Origin: Stenopsyche tienmushanensis
Taxonomy: Eukaryota; Arthropoda; Insecta; Trichoptera; Stenopsychidae
Length of the DNA stretch: 64,000 nucleotides
Assembly: GCA_008973525.1 (NCBI GenBank)
Contig: WACJ01000069.1
Span: forward strand, 310,001 to 374,000
Reading direction: 5' to 3'
Shown piece after piece: positions 22,945-33,582 of the stretch. Below the pieces are notes generated by a model, which was not told the origin of the DNA, ran no database searches, and saw only the letters and a list, made by a program, of their open reading frames with translations. The position numbers and the translations under genes were made by a program. Numbering within the stretch: position 1 is the stretch's first letter; each line of letters opens with the position of its first letter.

Positions 22945-23232
22945 AAACAATCTATCCTCTGAGAATATTTAGTCTTTCTTTTGACGTTTATGTTGCTGGT
23001 TCGTGTAGGTCTTCATTCATTAATGAGGAACTTATGTTTATTCATTTGAATCTTCTTTCTAGGTCATGTACCATATATCTTTTCAGCCTACGTGTCCTGG
23101 AGGTTTTGTTGGTTAGCTCTTCAATCAGGCTGTTTGGGTTTATGTTTAGTCTATTTTTAAGTTTTTGACTATGGATTTCAATATCCTGTTTCACTGTAGA
23201 TATGTTTAGTTCCCTGTGTATGATATTGTATC
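22945..23232 (-). mobile_element. Jockey-type LINE, C terminus and 3' tail
   Basis: The minus strand reads YNIIHRELNISTVKQDIEIH followed by SQKLKNRLNINPNSLIEEL and RRLKRYMVHDLERRFK, with a stop at 23042-23044. This is the typical end of Jockey-clade ORF2 (an IHREL motif, then NPN and RRLKR). It is separated from the matching reverse transcriptase region (23697-24400) by an LTR-like repeat. Confidence 0.75.
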
Positions 23233-23696
23233 TCTCGGGGACAGAGCCCCTGGGCGGCTCCCTGTCCTCATCAGGCGGCTCATCGGGATGGTCGCGTTAA
23301 CACATGGGTCCGTTCTTCTATCGGGCCGTGATGTTGCTGGACGAATGGATGGGAATAGACGGGCGTCGAATAGAAAGACTCTCTTCTCTAAATAATTATT
23401 TATTCCACACGAAAGAGAGAGAGAACTGGCTGCAAGAAGGACGACCTCCCACAGCCAAGGCTAACCGACGACTCTCCCGACTCCCGCCTCCTGCGCGTCA
23501 CTACCCAACCGGCAATGGTGCACGCGCAAGAAGCGATCCGTCGGTATGCAGCTATAATGTCTCCGTAGGGCCACAAGAGATGGCGCTGTTAAAATAACAC
23601 ATTGCACCTAAAGAGAGACGGAAGATATCGCTGTTATTCTGTCTAATTAAATCTGCTCAGATTAACAGCGCTACTACGTGGAGATAGTAAATCGCC
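23233..23696 (+). repeat. Repeat B (LTR-like), inserted in a Jockey LINE
   Basis: This GC-rich repeat begins near CTCTCGGGGACAGAGCCCCT and ends near AGATAGTAAATCGCC. It shares long near-identical stretches with 45190-45580 (ATGGATGGGAATAGACGG, CGACTCTCCCGACTC, CAAGAAGCGATC, GAGATGGCGCTGTTAAAATA) and with the inverted copy at 27745-28070. Open frames through it have no known domain and differ between copies. It lies between the two parts of the LINE, so it looks like a later insertion. Confidence 0.7.
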
Positions 23697-24400
23697 CACG
23701 TTTCAATGCAATTTATCATGTTCAATGGATCGTCGCCTATAGTACGCAGCACTTTGGACTGAAAGCATTGGAGAATGTCAATATTGGAGGGTCGATGCTA
23801 TACCCTACAATGTGCGTTTTCCATGAAATGGGTAGATTTGCTTTTATAAGACTTTTTGCGCCACTTCTTGATTGTTGCGGGGTCGTTATGTGAAATTGGC
23901 AGAGCTGTGTCGTCCGCGAAGGTGACAGTTGTTGTGGTGTCTGTTGTCGGGATGTCGGCTGTGTATAGAAGGTATAGAACTGGACCACTGCCTTGGGGGA
24001 CGCCGGTTTTATATCGTGCAGTGTAGTGGCTTCATCTTCATATTTGACGTAGAATGTCCTATTTTTCAGGCTGATGGCTTTGTATAATTTAGCGTTGTGT
24101 ATATCCTTGTCGGACTTAGGGATCAGAATAATTTTAGTTACTTTCCATTATGGGGGAAAGTAGTTTAGTAGTGTTTTTAATTTTTGTTCAAGGATTTTAT
24201 ACACCTTCATTTTTTTGCACAGTATTTGAAACATATCCCCAGTGCAAAAAGAAGACTGGGTGTATTACTAACCATACAGCACTATAGGATTTGCTTGCAT
24301 AATAAGTGGGATGAATTGATGGCCTCAATTGATTGTCAAGTCTGTTGTTTTAAGCTTTGAAAACAAAGCGATGATTTATTCAGAAGGTCCACCACTAGTT
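23697..24400 (-). mobile_element. Jockey-type LINE, reverse transcriptase fragment
   Basis: Read on the minus strand in several frames this gives KVTKIILIPKSDKDIHN, then a run ending KNRTFYVKYEDE, then FYTADIPTTDTTTTVTFADD with the catalytic FADDT at 23906-23920, then PSNIDILQCFQSKVLRTI. These are the fingers, palm and thumb-proximal motifs of a Jockey/R1-type non-LTR polymerase. Frameshifts and stops make it inactive. The C terminus of the same element is at 22945-23232. Confidence 0.75.
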
Positions 24401-26985
24401 CTGTCGTTAGGTCTTTGGGTCCTTCACGTACATTAACCCCTATGAGCGGAAAGCAGGTCATTTAACTCACAAATGCTGCTAACTGGCAGCATTCCAACAC
24501 TGAGGGCGCGGGCATGTTTCATCCCCATTTAGGAAGAAAATCCGAGCAATACGGTCTGTCTTATGTGACATTAACAGATGTTTGACCCATTTATGAAAAT
24601 TCGTAATTGAAAAAAAACCGCAGCACTATTGCGCAAGCATTAAGCAACGCTTCGTTATCGTGGTCGTAAATTTTGCGATTTGTCACGCATCGTCTTTGTT
24701 TCAGCTCACATTGGATGAATGTTAAGATCGCGTTTCTTTTACAATTGCAAATTGTAAGGCACGGCATTCTGGAACAGGTAAATGAAGTATCGGTCAGGTA
24801 AACCTGATAGACAACAATGGCCCACTTGTAGCGATTGTGTATTGTGCTTGTATGAATGGGGCAACTGACTTCATTTAAAAGATTTTACTTTTAGCAGGTA
24901 TTATACTTCCTGGGAACACACTTACAAATAGAAGAATAATGGTGGTCGCAGAATGATTAACAATGAACTAAAATACTATTTGAAACCGAGCTTCATTCAT
25001 GACTTAAAGAAAGTACTATCGTCCCAATGGTCAAGCGTCATGAAAAGAAAGAAGACTATTTATAAAACGCATTACAAAAATTTTTCTCGTATTAATGGCA
25101 TTATATTGGGTGATATATACATACCATGCATCAAATCACGTTTGAAACTTAGGATGCGTTCCTAGACGACAAAGTGCTTTATAAAACAGCATTAAACGAG
25201 GTAATTTTAACACAGCTTACATATAATTTAGTGTAAAATACTGGTATTATTATGGATCTATCCAGGATTGCTGACTGGTATGTCCTGATGTAGGATAGAT
25301 GCTGTAAAAAAATAGGTTTTGTATAACTTCAACGAGAGGTTGAGCATGATACTAAGACTTTATATGAAGGAATTTGGCATTAATTTAATGTTACGTATGA
25401 ATGTTCGCATTGCATGCAGACATTTCGATGTTGACTTCCCACAGGCATGAAAGAGCGCCAAAAAATTATCCGCATGAATGCAGTTATAAAATACCGCAAA
25501 GATGACAATGCAGCTATTTTCGATGGACGATATTGACAAAAGATGGAGCGAAGTCATTCATCGGACAATGGTGGGCTCTCGCTTTTATTCCGCATTAAGA
25601 GAGCATTTGAAAGCTTTACGATTCGACTTTAGCTTGAAACCTTGAAAATGCAATTCATTCATGGACACATATGACTGGGTATTAATGTGAAGACCAACTT
25701 CCTGTATGAGCCATTCCATCCGATGGTTTCTACTCTTCGCAATCATCAGAGTCGAATACTAATTCAGCCGTTAAAAAATCGATGCAGCAGTCGTGAATAG
25801 ACGTTCGATGGAACATGGAAATTAATATGTGACCATTTGGCTATTAAAAACCATGCAAATATATTGATAATATATTTTTATATGCAATCAATCATAATAA
25901 CAAATTTGTTGATAATCATAAGCGCAATAGGAATAATGATATACTACTGAATATAATAGTTATGAATTTTAACAATTAAACCATTGCAATTGATCGTTTC
26001 AGTGATATTAATATAATAATAGTGACCCAAAACGATTAGCAACTTCCTCGGAAAGGGTTCGAAAAGCGAAGGTTCAAATTGATCGAATTCCGACGCATAA
26101 GCATCAAGTAGTTCCATTTATCAGATTCTGATAAATTATCTTCTATTATGAGAATTAAAACATTGCCAAACACAAATGACACAATTAATAAAATTCAATT
26201 GTAATATAAAAGACTCTTGGTCAACTTTTCGACGTTCAGCGTTGTCTTCGTCGCTACCGTGTTTGCTGCGTTGTTCAGCTGCAGAAATTCTACCCAGGGG
26301 TCACTCAAGTGAGAAACAATTCCGTAACAATCACAAAGCACACGACATGTGTGCTTTGTGATTATAATAATAAAATTATAATAATTATTTACGAGTATAT
26401 CAATTTATTCTCATAATGAAGGTGAAGAATTTTATCGATTAAATTGACTTCATGAAAGGATAGTAAAATATTATTTGTAGCATGTAACCGCCTTGATGCT
26501 TTTAATGGAAAGGATTTCTGTGAATTCCAACTCAATGTTGTACTTGAAATTATCTTAACATTGCGAATTCAAGTGTATTATTTCATTCATAAAACAATAA
26601 ATATTACGTAATCCATCATAAGAGGGACGGATTGTTTTTCATACAATAACGATATAAAATAAGCAACCGTTTCGATAAAGTACATGTTTAGTATTTATAT
26701 TGAATGTATATAAGATGTCTCAAAATCAGGACCGCAAAAAAGCAGGCGCCCGCCATGGGCGCAACTGGGCTTGGGGCGCAAAGCATAGAATACCGATGCG
26801 GTTGAAAGTTGCACATGATTTTTATTTTACTCAACCATTCTAATTTACATGAATCAGCACTGATTGACTCTATCCGTTTTTATATTATATACTAAGCTAT
26901 CTTATCCCTATTTTCTTCGTTATCACTTAAACATTGAGCCGACGCATAAGCCCACAATAAAATAAAAAAAAACAACAATATTTTT
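24400..26985. other. Gene-free stretch with a perfect hairpin
   Basis: There is no convincing gene. Open frames (24953-25165, 25360-25557, 26176-26361) are short and lack domains. 24430-24850 is moderately balanced and 25850-26180 is very AT-rich. A perfect 15-bp hairpin lies at 26329-26363, and a short GC-rich patch (GCAGGCGCCCGCCATGGGCG) near 26742. Confidence 0.4.
26329..26363. repeat. Perfect 15-bp inverted repeat (hairpin)
   Basis: AATCACAAAGCACAC (26329-26343) and GTGTGCTTTGTGATT (26349-26363) pair exactly around a five-base loop. A second imperfect AT-only dyad follows directly. There are no other signs of a transposon end. Confidence 0.85.
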
Positions 26986-26989
26986 GACC

Positions 26990-27600
26990 GTTTGTAAATT
27001 TAAACAACCCATCCGATCAGTCTTCTTTGGAAAACTTGGTTTTATAATAAGAGTTCATAATCGTTCCGTAGACATGTTCAGGTAAGGCGTTCGATCGCGA
27101 GGCGTCCATTCGTCATATCAGCGATCTGAAAAGCGGACCGGTTGGATGCACAAACTGTGTCCGTCCTCTTTCGGGGTTTTTTGTGGCATTTTTGGAGATA
27201 AATGCCTCAGATATATAGTGATGGATCCATGTTTCATCCTAAATTAATGCAAAAACTCAGCCTTATTGCTGTGAAACATCGCCAAACAATCGATTGAAAC
27301 ATCATCACGATGCTGTTTTTTGTTTCATTGTGAGTAAACGCGATACCCACCTTGAGCACAGCTTTCTCAAGTCCAAATTTTAAATTAATATGCCATGTAC
27401 AGCATTTTTGAAAACCCTACTATGTCTGCCAGTTCACGCACTTACATAAGTATTGTATCGCTTTGAGACAACCTTTTTTTCCAAGAATATTCACTATTGA
27501 TGGCTGCCAAACAAATGTAAATCATAGTATTTTTTTAAATCACAACCGCTATCTATATGTTAGGTCGGATACTTTTGGGACCATCTTCGAATATTATTTT
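26990..27600 (-). mobile_element. Mariner (mauritiana-type) fragment D1
   Basis: The minus strand shows decayed transposase text: VRELADIVGFSKNAVHGI, LRKLCSRWVSRLLTMKQK and, after stops, AMFHSNKAEFLH. The plus-strand word GATCTGAAAAGCGGACCGGT is shared with fragments at 48190 and 51490 and, inverted, near 63265. Many stops are present, and intact ends were not found. Confidence 0.7.
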
Positions 27601-27744
27601 AAAATATACATAATAATAATATTAAATATATCGCATTTATAATAGTATTACTTAGCTTTAAAAAAAAATTCCGGGAGTGGGGGGGGAAGGTGCAAGTTAG
27701 ATACTTCATATCATAGCCTCGTCACAGCTCTGCTCAAAATGAAA

Positions 27745-28070
27745 TGCCATTGTAGCGTAGGCGATTTACTATCACCACGTAGTAGCGCTGTTAACAGCTA
27801 CATCTTCCATCTATCTTCAGGTGCAATGTGTTATTTAAACAGCGCCATCTCTTGTGACCCTACGGAGACATTGCATCTGCATACCGACCGATTGCTTCTT
27901 GTGCGTGCACCGTTGCCGGTTGGGTAGTGACGCGCAGGAGGCGGGAGTCGGGAGAGTCGTCGTCTAGCCTTGGCTGCGGGAAGTCGTCCCTCTTGCAGTC
28001 AGATCTCTCTATCTCTCGGGGAGCCGCCCGGGGACTCTGCCCCCTAGAGCGCCCTCGCCTCAACGTTACA
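27745..28070 (-). repeat. Repeat B copy with TG...CA ends (possible solo LTR)
   Basis: Read on the minus strand it starts TGTAACGTTGAGGCGAGGGC and ends GCTACAATGGCA, giving 326 bp bounded by TG and CA as in an LTR. The interior matches 23233-23696 and 45190-45580. No target duplication is evident (TATAG before, TTTCA after), so the solo-LTR reading is an inference. Confidence 0.6.
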
Positions 28071-28074
28071 CTAT

Positions 28075-31000
28075 AATATTTCTTGTAAATTAAATGGGAG
28101 TGGTATTTTGTGTTTATATACATGAAAAATGATAGATTGGAATATTTCAGATATTGCTGAATATGAGGAATTGATGAACTTGATAGATTGGTTTTATTGC
28201 AGCGTGAAGATTTCTTCAGACTAAAATTTCCTTTTGTAGACTTATGTATATGTATTTAGTAATGTGATGCCTATCATCTAATTGATTTAAAATCACAATC
28301 GCTAATGAGGAAACTTATACTATTCTTTCGAGATTGTCTAAAATAAAGAGCATCAGCAATTCTAATTCGACTCAAAAGCCCTGAATATCAATCGGCATAT
28401 TTTGCCAACAGTCACTAATCTAAAAATAAATTTATCGAATTTCAATTGCCAGCCTGAAACCTGAAAACAACGCCTTTTGTTCGAGTGCTCTTTTACGGTT
28501 CCTAAATCGACAATTGATTTCAGCGGAGGAATTCCTTAATTAAACTTCACAACTTGATATCTTCAAATTAAATTTGATGCGATACAGAAGGCGAGCATTA
28601 TGCGAATTTGAACGAAATTGTTTGAAAATTAAAATTGAAATCGTAGAGGGAAGAGTTATAAGAGTGTACGCTAATTAGGGTTTCGAAAGCTGAAATTGAA
28701 TTATGGCTACACAATAGATTATATCATACTGTTTAATATTTTGAATTTCGTTTGAAATACATTTTATTCCATTTATGTATATTTCCAATAATCAATGCGG
28801 TTGGAACGAACAAATGATGTGAATACGATAAGCCTTTAATCCAATTTTTATAGAAATGCATTCTTATCCAGCTTTCAATCAATTTGATGCCACAATAAAC
28901 ACAATAGGAAAATTATATTGAAGAACATTTTCACCACATGTATTCATCATCCATGAAATGTTTAAATTCATATTTTTTCATATTACATTAAAAGTATTCC
29001 CATGATATTGAATATGGAGTGATGATACTCTTTATGTATCATGCGATTTGCTCTCGACCCCTTGTAATATAGGCGAATAAAAACAACAATGGGTAGCATA
29101 TCTATTCATTGGGCTATGTTTGCCGAGCAATAACTCAGGGATTAAAAATATTAAGCCAATAAATAATATGAAAAGGCGAACCTACCGTTAAATATTAAAC
29201 TCAAATGTTAAACAAATATGTCGGTTGTGTACTATATTTGCTCAGTACGTTCCCAAACTTCTCAGCAAACAGTGCATACATCTTATTTTGTTGTACGCTA
29301 AAAATGCACAATGCCCACGTCGGATGGGATCACCGAAATTTATATCTAATAATAAAATGGAAACCGGTTCACAAATTATGTTGTAAACTGTAAACAATAT
29401 CTGTATGTATTGTTCGCTCAATACAAAATATATTCATATTGTATACCGTAACAGGGTTAAACGAACGTACGTTTCAATATATGAATGTATATAAAAAGGT
29501 CAGATATCAAAGTATTATTACATCATTTGTAACAAATAACTTTACATATATATTCTTCATTTTGATTCAAATATTCAATCCCATATAAATTTATAACAAT
29601 CTAACTTATTTTCCGTTGTAAAAATATTAAAATGTATATTTGGATCATACATTTTGAATGTGCATTGATATATTTATCACATTATAAGTTATAGAATAAT
29701 ACATTATTTTGCTGAACGAATTTATACCATGATTTAATCTTAAACATCTTTATATAACAAATATAACTTTTTACCGTGTTCAATATTAAAATCCTTTCAT
29801 GACATATTTTTCGCTACTCACTTAAAGATTATCGTTTTTGTATTTAAATTATAATTCTTATCCATCCAAATAATATTATCCTTACTTTATTTATTATGTG
29901 TGGAAGGCAAATGGGATACAACTACATAAACAATCCTTTCCCTGGTAAGATCTCCTACGGAAATTACCTACGTTCGATAAAAGATATAATACTTTAAGAA
30001 GAATGAGACACATTTTTATTATGGAATATTTTTATATAGGACATAATTAGGAATGATAGAAAGAATGAAATTTATTTTCCTTCCGATAATGAATACATTA
30101 ATTGAAATTGATATATAAAAGATGTGTGTTATTACAACTCTAACATCAACACAACGTATAACATTATACAAAATGCTTGCCCCACAAGGCATAATTACAA
30201 AATCAAAAGGCGTTGATCCAGGACAAGGATCTTCAACCATAACAAGATCCAGGATATTTATTTTATTTTGTTGGTTTTATTATTAATATGAACAAACATT
30301 CAAACATTGATCTTTATATATAAGATCTACTGTAAGTTAATTGTACTACACCTATATTATTTGAGAAAGTGCAAATAATAAATTGGAAAAGTTGTATCGC
30401 AATTGAATGAACGTTATGGCAGCGCATAAAATACGAACAAACAAATTTATATTTTTGTATATTAGATTTGTATATTAGACTGTGCCTATGTTACTTGCAC
30501 AATCCTCAGCAATAAATGGACGCAGTTTTATCACATTATGATGAATAGTATGGCAGCGTATTACATACGAACAAAGATTAATTTTTATATATTATATATA
30601 CGAAAGCATATTATGAGTATTAGTTTTAAGTTTCTTAAGTTAAATGGAGATTAGGATTAAAAACAGCGGCCGTTTCGATAAAAATCATTTTATTAAAATC
30701 ATCATTTAGAGTAAAACAACATCTACAATTCAAAACATAAATAATTATCTAGATAAATAATAAGTAATGGTATCTAGATTTTGAAATTATAAACATCATA
30801 AAATCTAAAACAAAATAAATTTTATTACATGCAGATCTGCCGATCCTGTGTTTCTTATATGAATATTTGGTACCGTGACTAGATTACAATCTTAACGCTA
30901 TGATATCATTTGACATGAACACATAAATATTGCAAAACAAATTTTAAAATATCATGTGAACATGGTATACATACAAGTACTTAGATTACATTAATCGTTC

Positions 31001-32700
31001 CCGGTGCGCCCGGGATACTTTACCGAAAAGTAATAGGCTACCGGAATCTTTGCAATGAAATGAGTTTATTATATTCCCAATATGCAATGCATTAGAAAAC
31101 GACCTTTAAAAAAACCATTTTTAACGACTAATAATACTAAATTCCAACTGGCGAAAGATAATCAGATTTTAGACAAGCATTTAAATGGTTATAAACCATA
31201 TTGAAATCATATTTTACCAGAAAAATTAGTATGAATGGAATTTTTGATCTTAAATTTAATATAATTTACATCAAGATATATCGTTTACCACTCGTGGTAC
31301 AAGTCAATGTGAAAAAACTAATTTTATATTGTATATATGAAATATTTATTCGTCGATAACCCATTTTTAAATATCGTATTTATAATAAAACAAGCTACGT
31401 TAAATATATTTTAATCATAAAAATATCGGGAAAGTTTTTAGTAAATTCGACGCATCTATTCATTCACAGGAATTTTATCATTTACTATAAAAAAATATAT
31501 TGTGTTAATTCTCAATATATTGCTTACAATAGAAATGATTCATATGATATGCTGTTAAGCTTTTAATGTGTGAAATAACAATATTGCACATCATTAAGTT
31601 TGTGAACAAATAGACCTTCTTATACTAACATATTTTAAAAGAATATATTTTTCTAGGGGAGACGTGATTGGGAACAAGATCAATGAAATCAAACGAAAGA
31701 TTCAATTCAGTCGGTGAATTTAGAAGACTGATTGCATTGTCTGAGTAAAATAAATCTCTGAGTAAAATAAAATAAATGAGATGATAAAAGCTCAATATAT
31801 AGATGAAGGGAAGCAAGTCGGCAAAGCTTTTATCCTGCATTGACTCCATAGATATGATGATTATAATGATTAATTAAAAATAGCATGATAATGCCCAAAA
31901 TACATACAAATATATTGAGATTATACATTGAAATAATTTCCAATTAAGATTACTAATAAAATATACACATCTTTCGTAACTAATTAAAGAAAAATTAATT
32001 ACGTCTAACAAATTTCAAGTCTTTCATTTATTACTCATTGCACAAGTTCATACAAACATAGTAAAGATTTAAGAAATAATAATTAATACCTCTTCTACCG
32101 TTTTACTACTATTTACATGAAAACTTACACTATCGATTTCCTTAATAACTTGGGCTTTTTCTAAGAATACTTTTTTTATTATATATATGACAGATTTTAC
32201 ATTTGAATAAATATTTAAATCTACGATAAGTTTAGTATATTTACATATATAGAAAGAAAACCACTGTAATTGGATGTAAGTAATGCCGGAATATACGGAG
32301 AAAGCTCATAGAAGAAAAAATACACGTTTCAATTTCTTGACGATAACAAAATACATACATACAACAGTTTCCTGCAGCTATTAATAATAACTATTGCTTA
32401 AAATTAAAATTATTTAGCGAAATTCGATATTGAGTCATATTTAAGTGGATACCGTACAATCTTATGCGTATTAACAGTTTTGTGAATCGATACAATCAAA
32501 AGATTCATACGGAAAAATTCTATAATCATCTTACGCAATTAAAAAACGTGTGCCTTGATTATACATTTAAACGTCTTGCGTCGATAGTATTTAAAATATT
32601 GCACATTTCATATATATACGGCAATCACTTATTATTTAGATGAATTTTAATATTCAATATTGCACCATATTTGCAATAATTTTAAGAGTCATTGTCTCTT
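28075..32700. other. Very AT-rich gene-free stretch
   Basis: There is no convincing gene between repeat B and the last exon of the THSD1-like gene. 28430-28700 is slightly less AT-rich. 30400-30610 holds two tandem units of dispersed repeat E. The rest (including short open frames at 29205-29393, 30019-30240 and 31625-31849) is low-complexity AT-rich DNA. The part nearest 32790 is probably 3' UTR and flank of the THSD1-like gene. Confidence 0.45.
30400..30610. repeat. Repeat E, two tandem units
   Basis: Two units of about 110 bases share ATGGCAGCGCATAAAATACG / ATGGCAGCGTATTACATACG and GTGCCTATGTTACTTGCACA-type words. Related units occur in pairs at 62660-62930 and singly, inverted, at about 47410-47560. 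The class is not established; a Helitron or satellite fragment is possible. Confidence 0.6.
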
Positions 32701-32790
32701 TAATAAATACATTTTTAGCAATAATCTTATTGAACCTTTACATTTTTGTTACAAAAAAACATCACATACAGCAATAGATATTCGGTGATA

Positions 32791-33582
32791 TCAAATCTTC
32801 ATTGATTTGTTATGATCAAAATTTGGATTTTGGATACTTTGATCGTCAACAATCTTTATTTCATTGGAACTATCCGAATCGTCATCGGCAAATTGAATAT
32901 CTGCAATTTCACCGTAGTTTTCTTTGTCTCCGCCGGGAGATTTTTCACAAAACGTTTCTTTTTCTTCCGGTTGATCCCGTAACCTGTTTGATACAACGTT
33001 TTGATACTTGCTATTAACAAATTCTTTCATCGGTATAGAGACACATCTTTCGTTTCTTTGATTTGTGAATTTATTCGATTCGAAAAATGGTACTTCTCGC
33101 TTGGGAGGCGCTAAATCCGATATGCTGAAATTGAGCGGATGCACGATATTTGTCTTCATAGCTAACCGCCTATCTATTCTAGGCGAACCGTGTGGAGTAT
33201 TATCGTCCGGTTTAATATGAGATCTTCCCATATAATCATTTAAATCGTCGGGTGATTCCGTGTTACTTCCTGGATCGATGTTTGCTTTTGGTAAAATATC
33301 TTCTAACGCTTGCTTTTCATCCATTTCTTTGATAATATCACCGTCTTCGAGGGGTGGAATCCAAACTAAAAACGCTGGATCCATTCCTAAATATGAACCT
33401 GGTACTGCACCAGCATTAGATACGTTATAATCATAGTAATCAAATTCGAATTCGGGTGCAGCTAAGCTTAGTTCCGATGGAGGTGCACGAAGGCGTAAAT
33501 TTCGGCGTTCCTTTCTTTCTTTACCGTTTGTTGTTCGGACTCTCGCACAACTGGTCGTACTCAAAGCTGGCGAATAACAACC
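32791..33582 (-). CDS. THSD1-like exon k, C terminus
   Basis: The acceptor TTTTTTTAG precedes 33582, and the exon runs 263 codons in phase 0 to the stop at 32791-32793. It encodes [15 protein letters not shown], then [19 protein letters not shown], and an acidic end ([17 protein letters not shown]). [13 protein letters not shown] stands out as a compact motif and could be a conserved binding site. No catalytic domain is present. Confidence 0.85.
   Translation of the reverse strand, partial: GCYSPALSTTSCARVRTTNGKERKERRNLRLRAPPSELSLAAPEFEFDYYDYNVSNAGAVPGSYLGMDPAFLVWIPPLEDGDIIKEMDEKQALEDILPKANIDPGSNTESPDDLNDYMGRSHIKPDDNTPHGSPRIDRRLAMKTNIVHPLNFSISDLAPPKREVPFFESNKFTNQRNERCVSIPMKEFVNSKYQNVVSNRLRDQPEEKETFCEKSPGGDKENYGEIADIQFADDDSDSSNEIKIVDDQSIQNPNFDHNKSMKI

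Noticed and set aside
23304..23597. 97-codon open frame as a host gene
   Set aside because: It lies in repeat B. Copies at 45190-45580 and 27745-28070 carry different frames over the same bases, so no frame is conserved.
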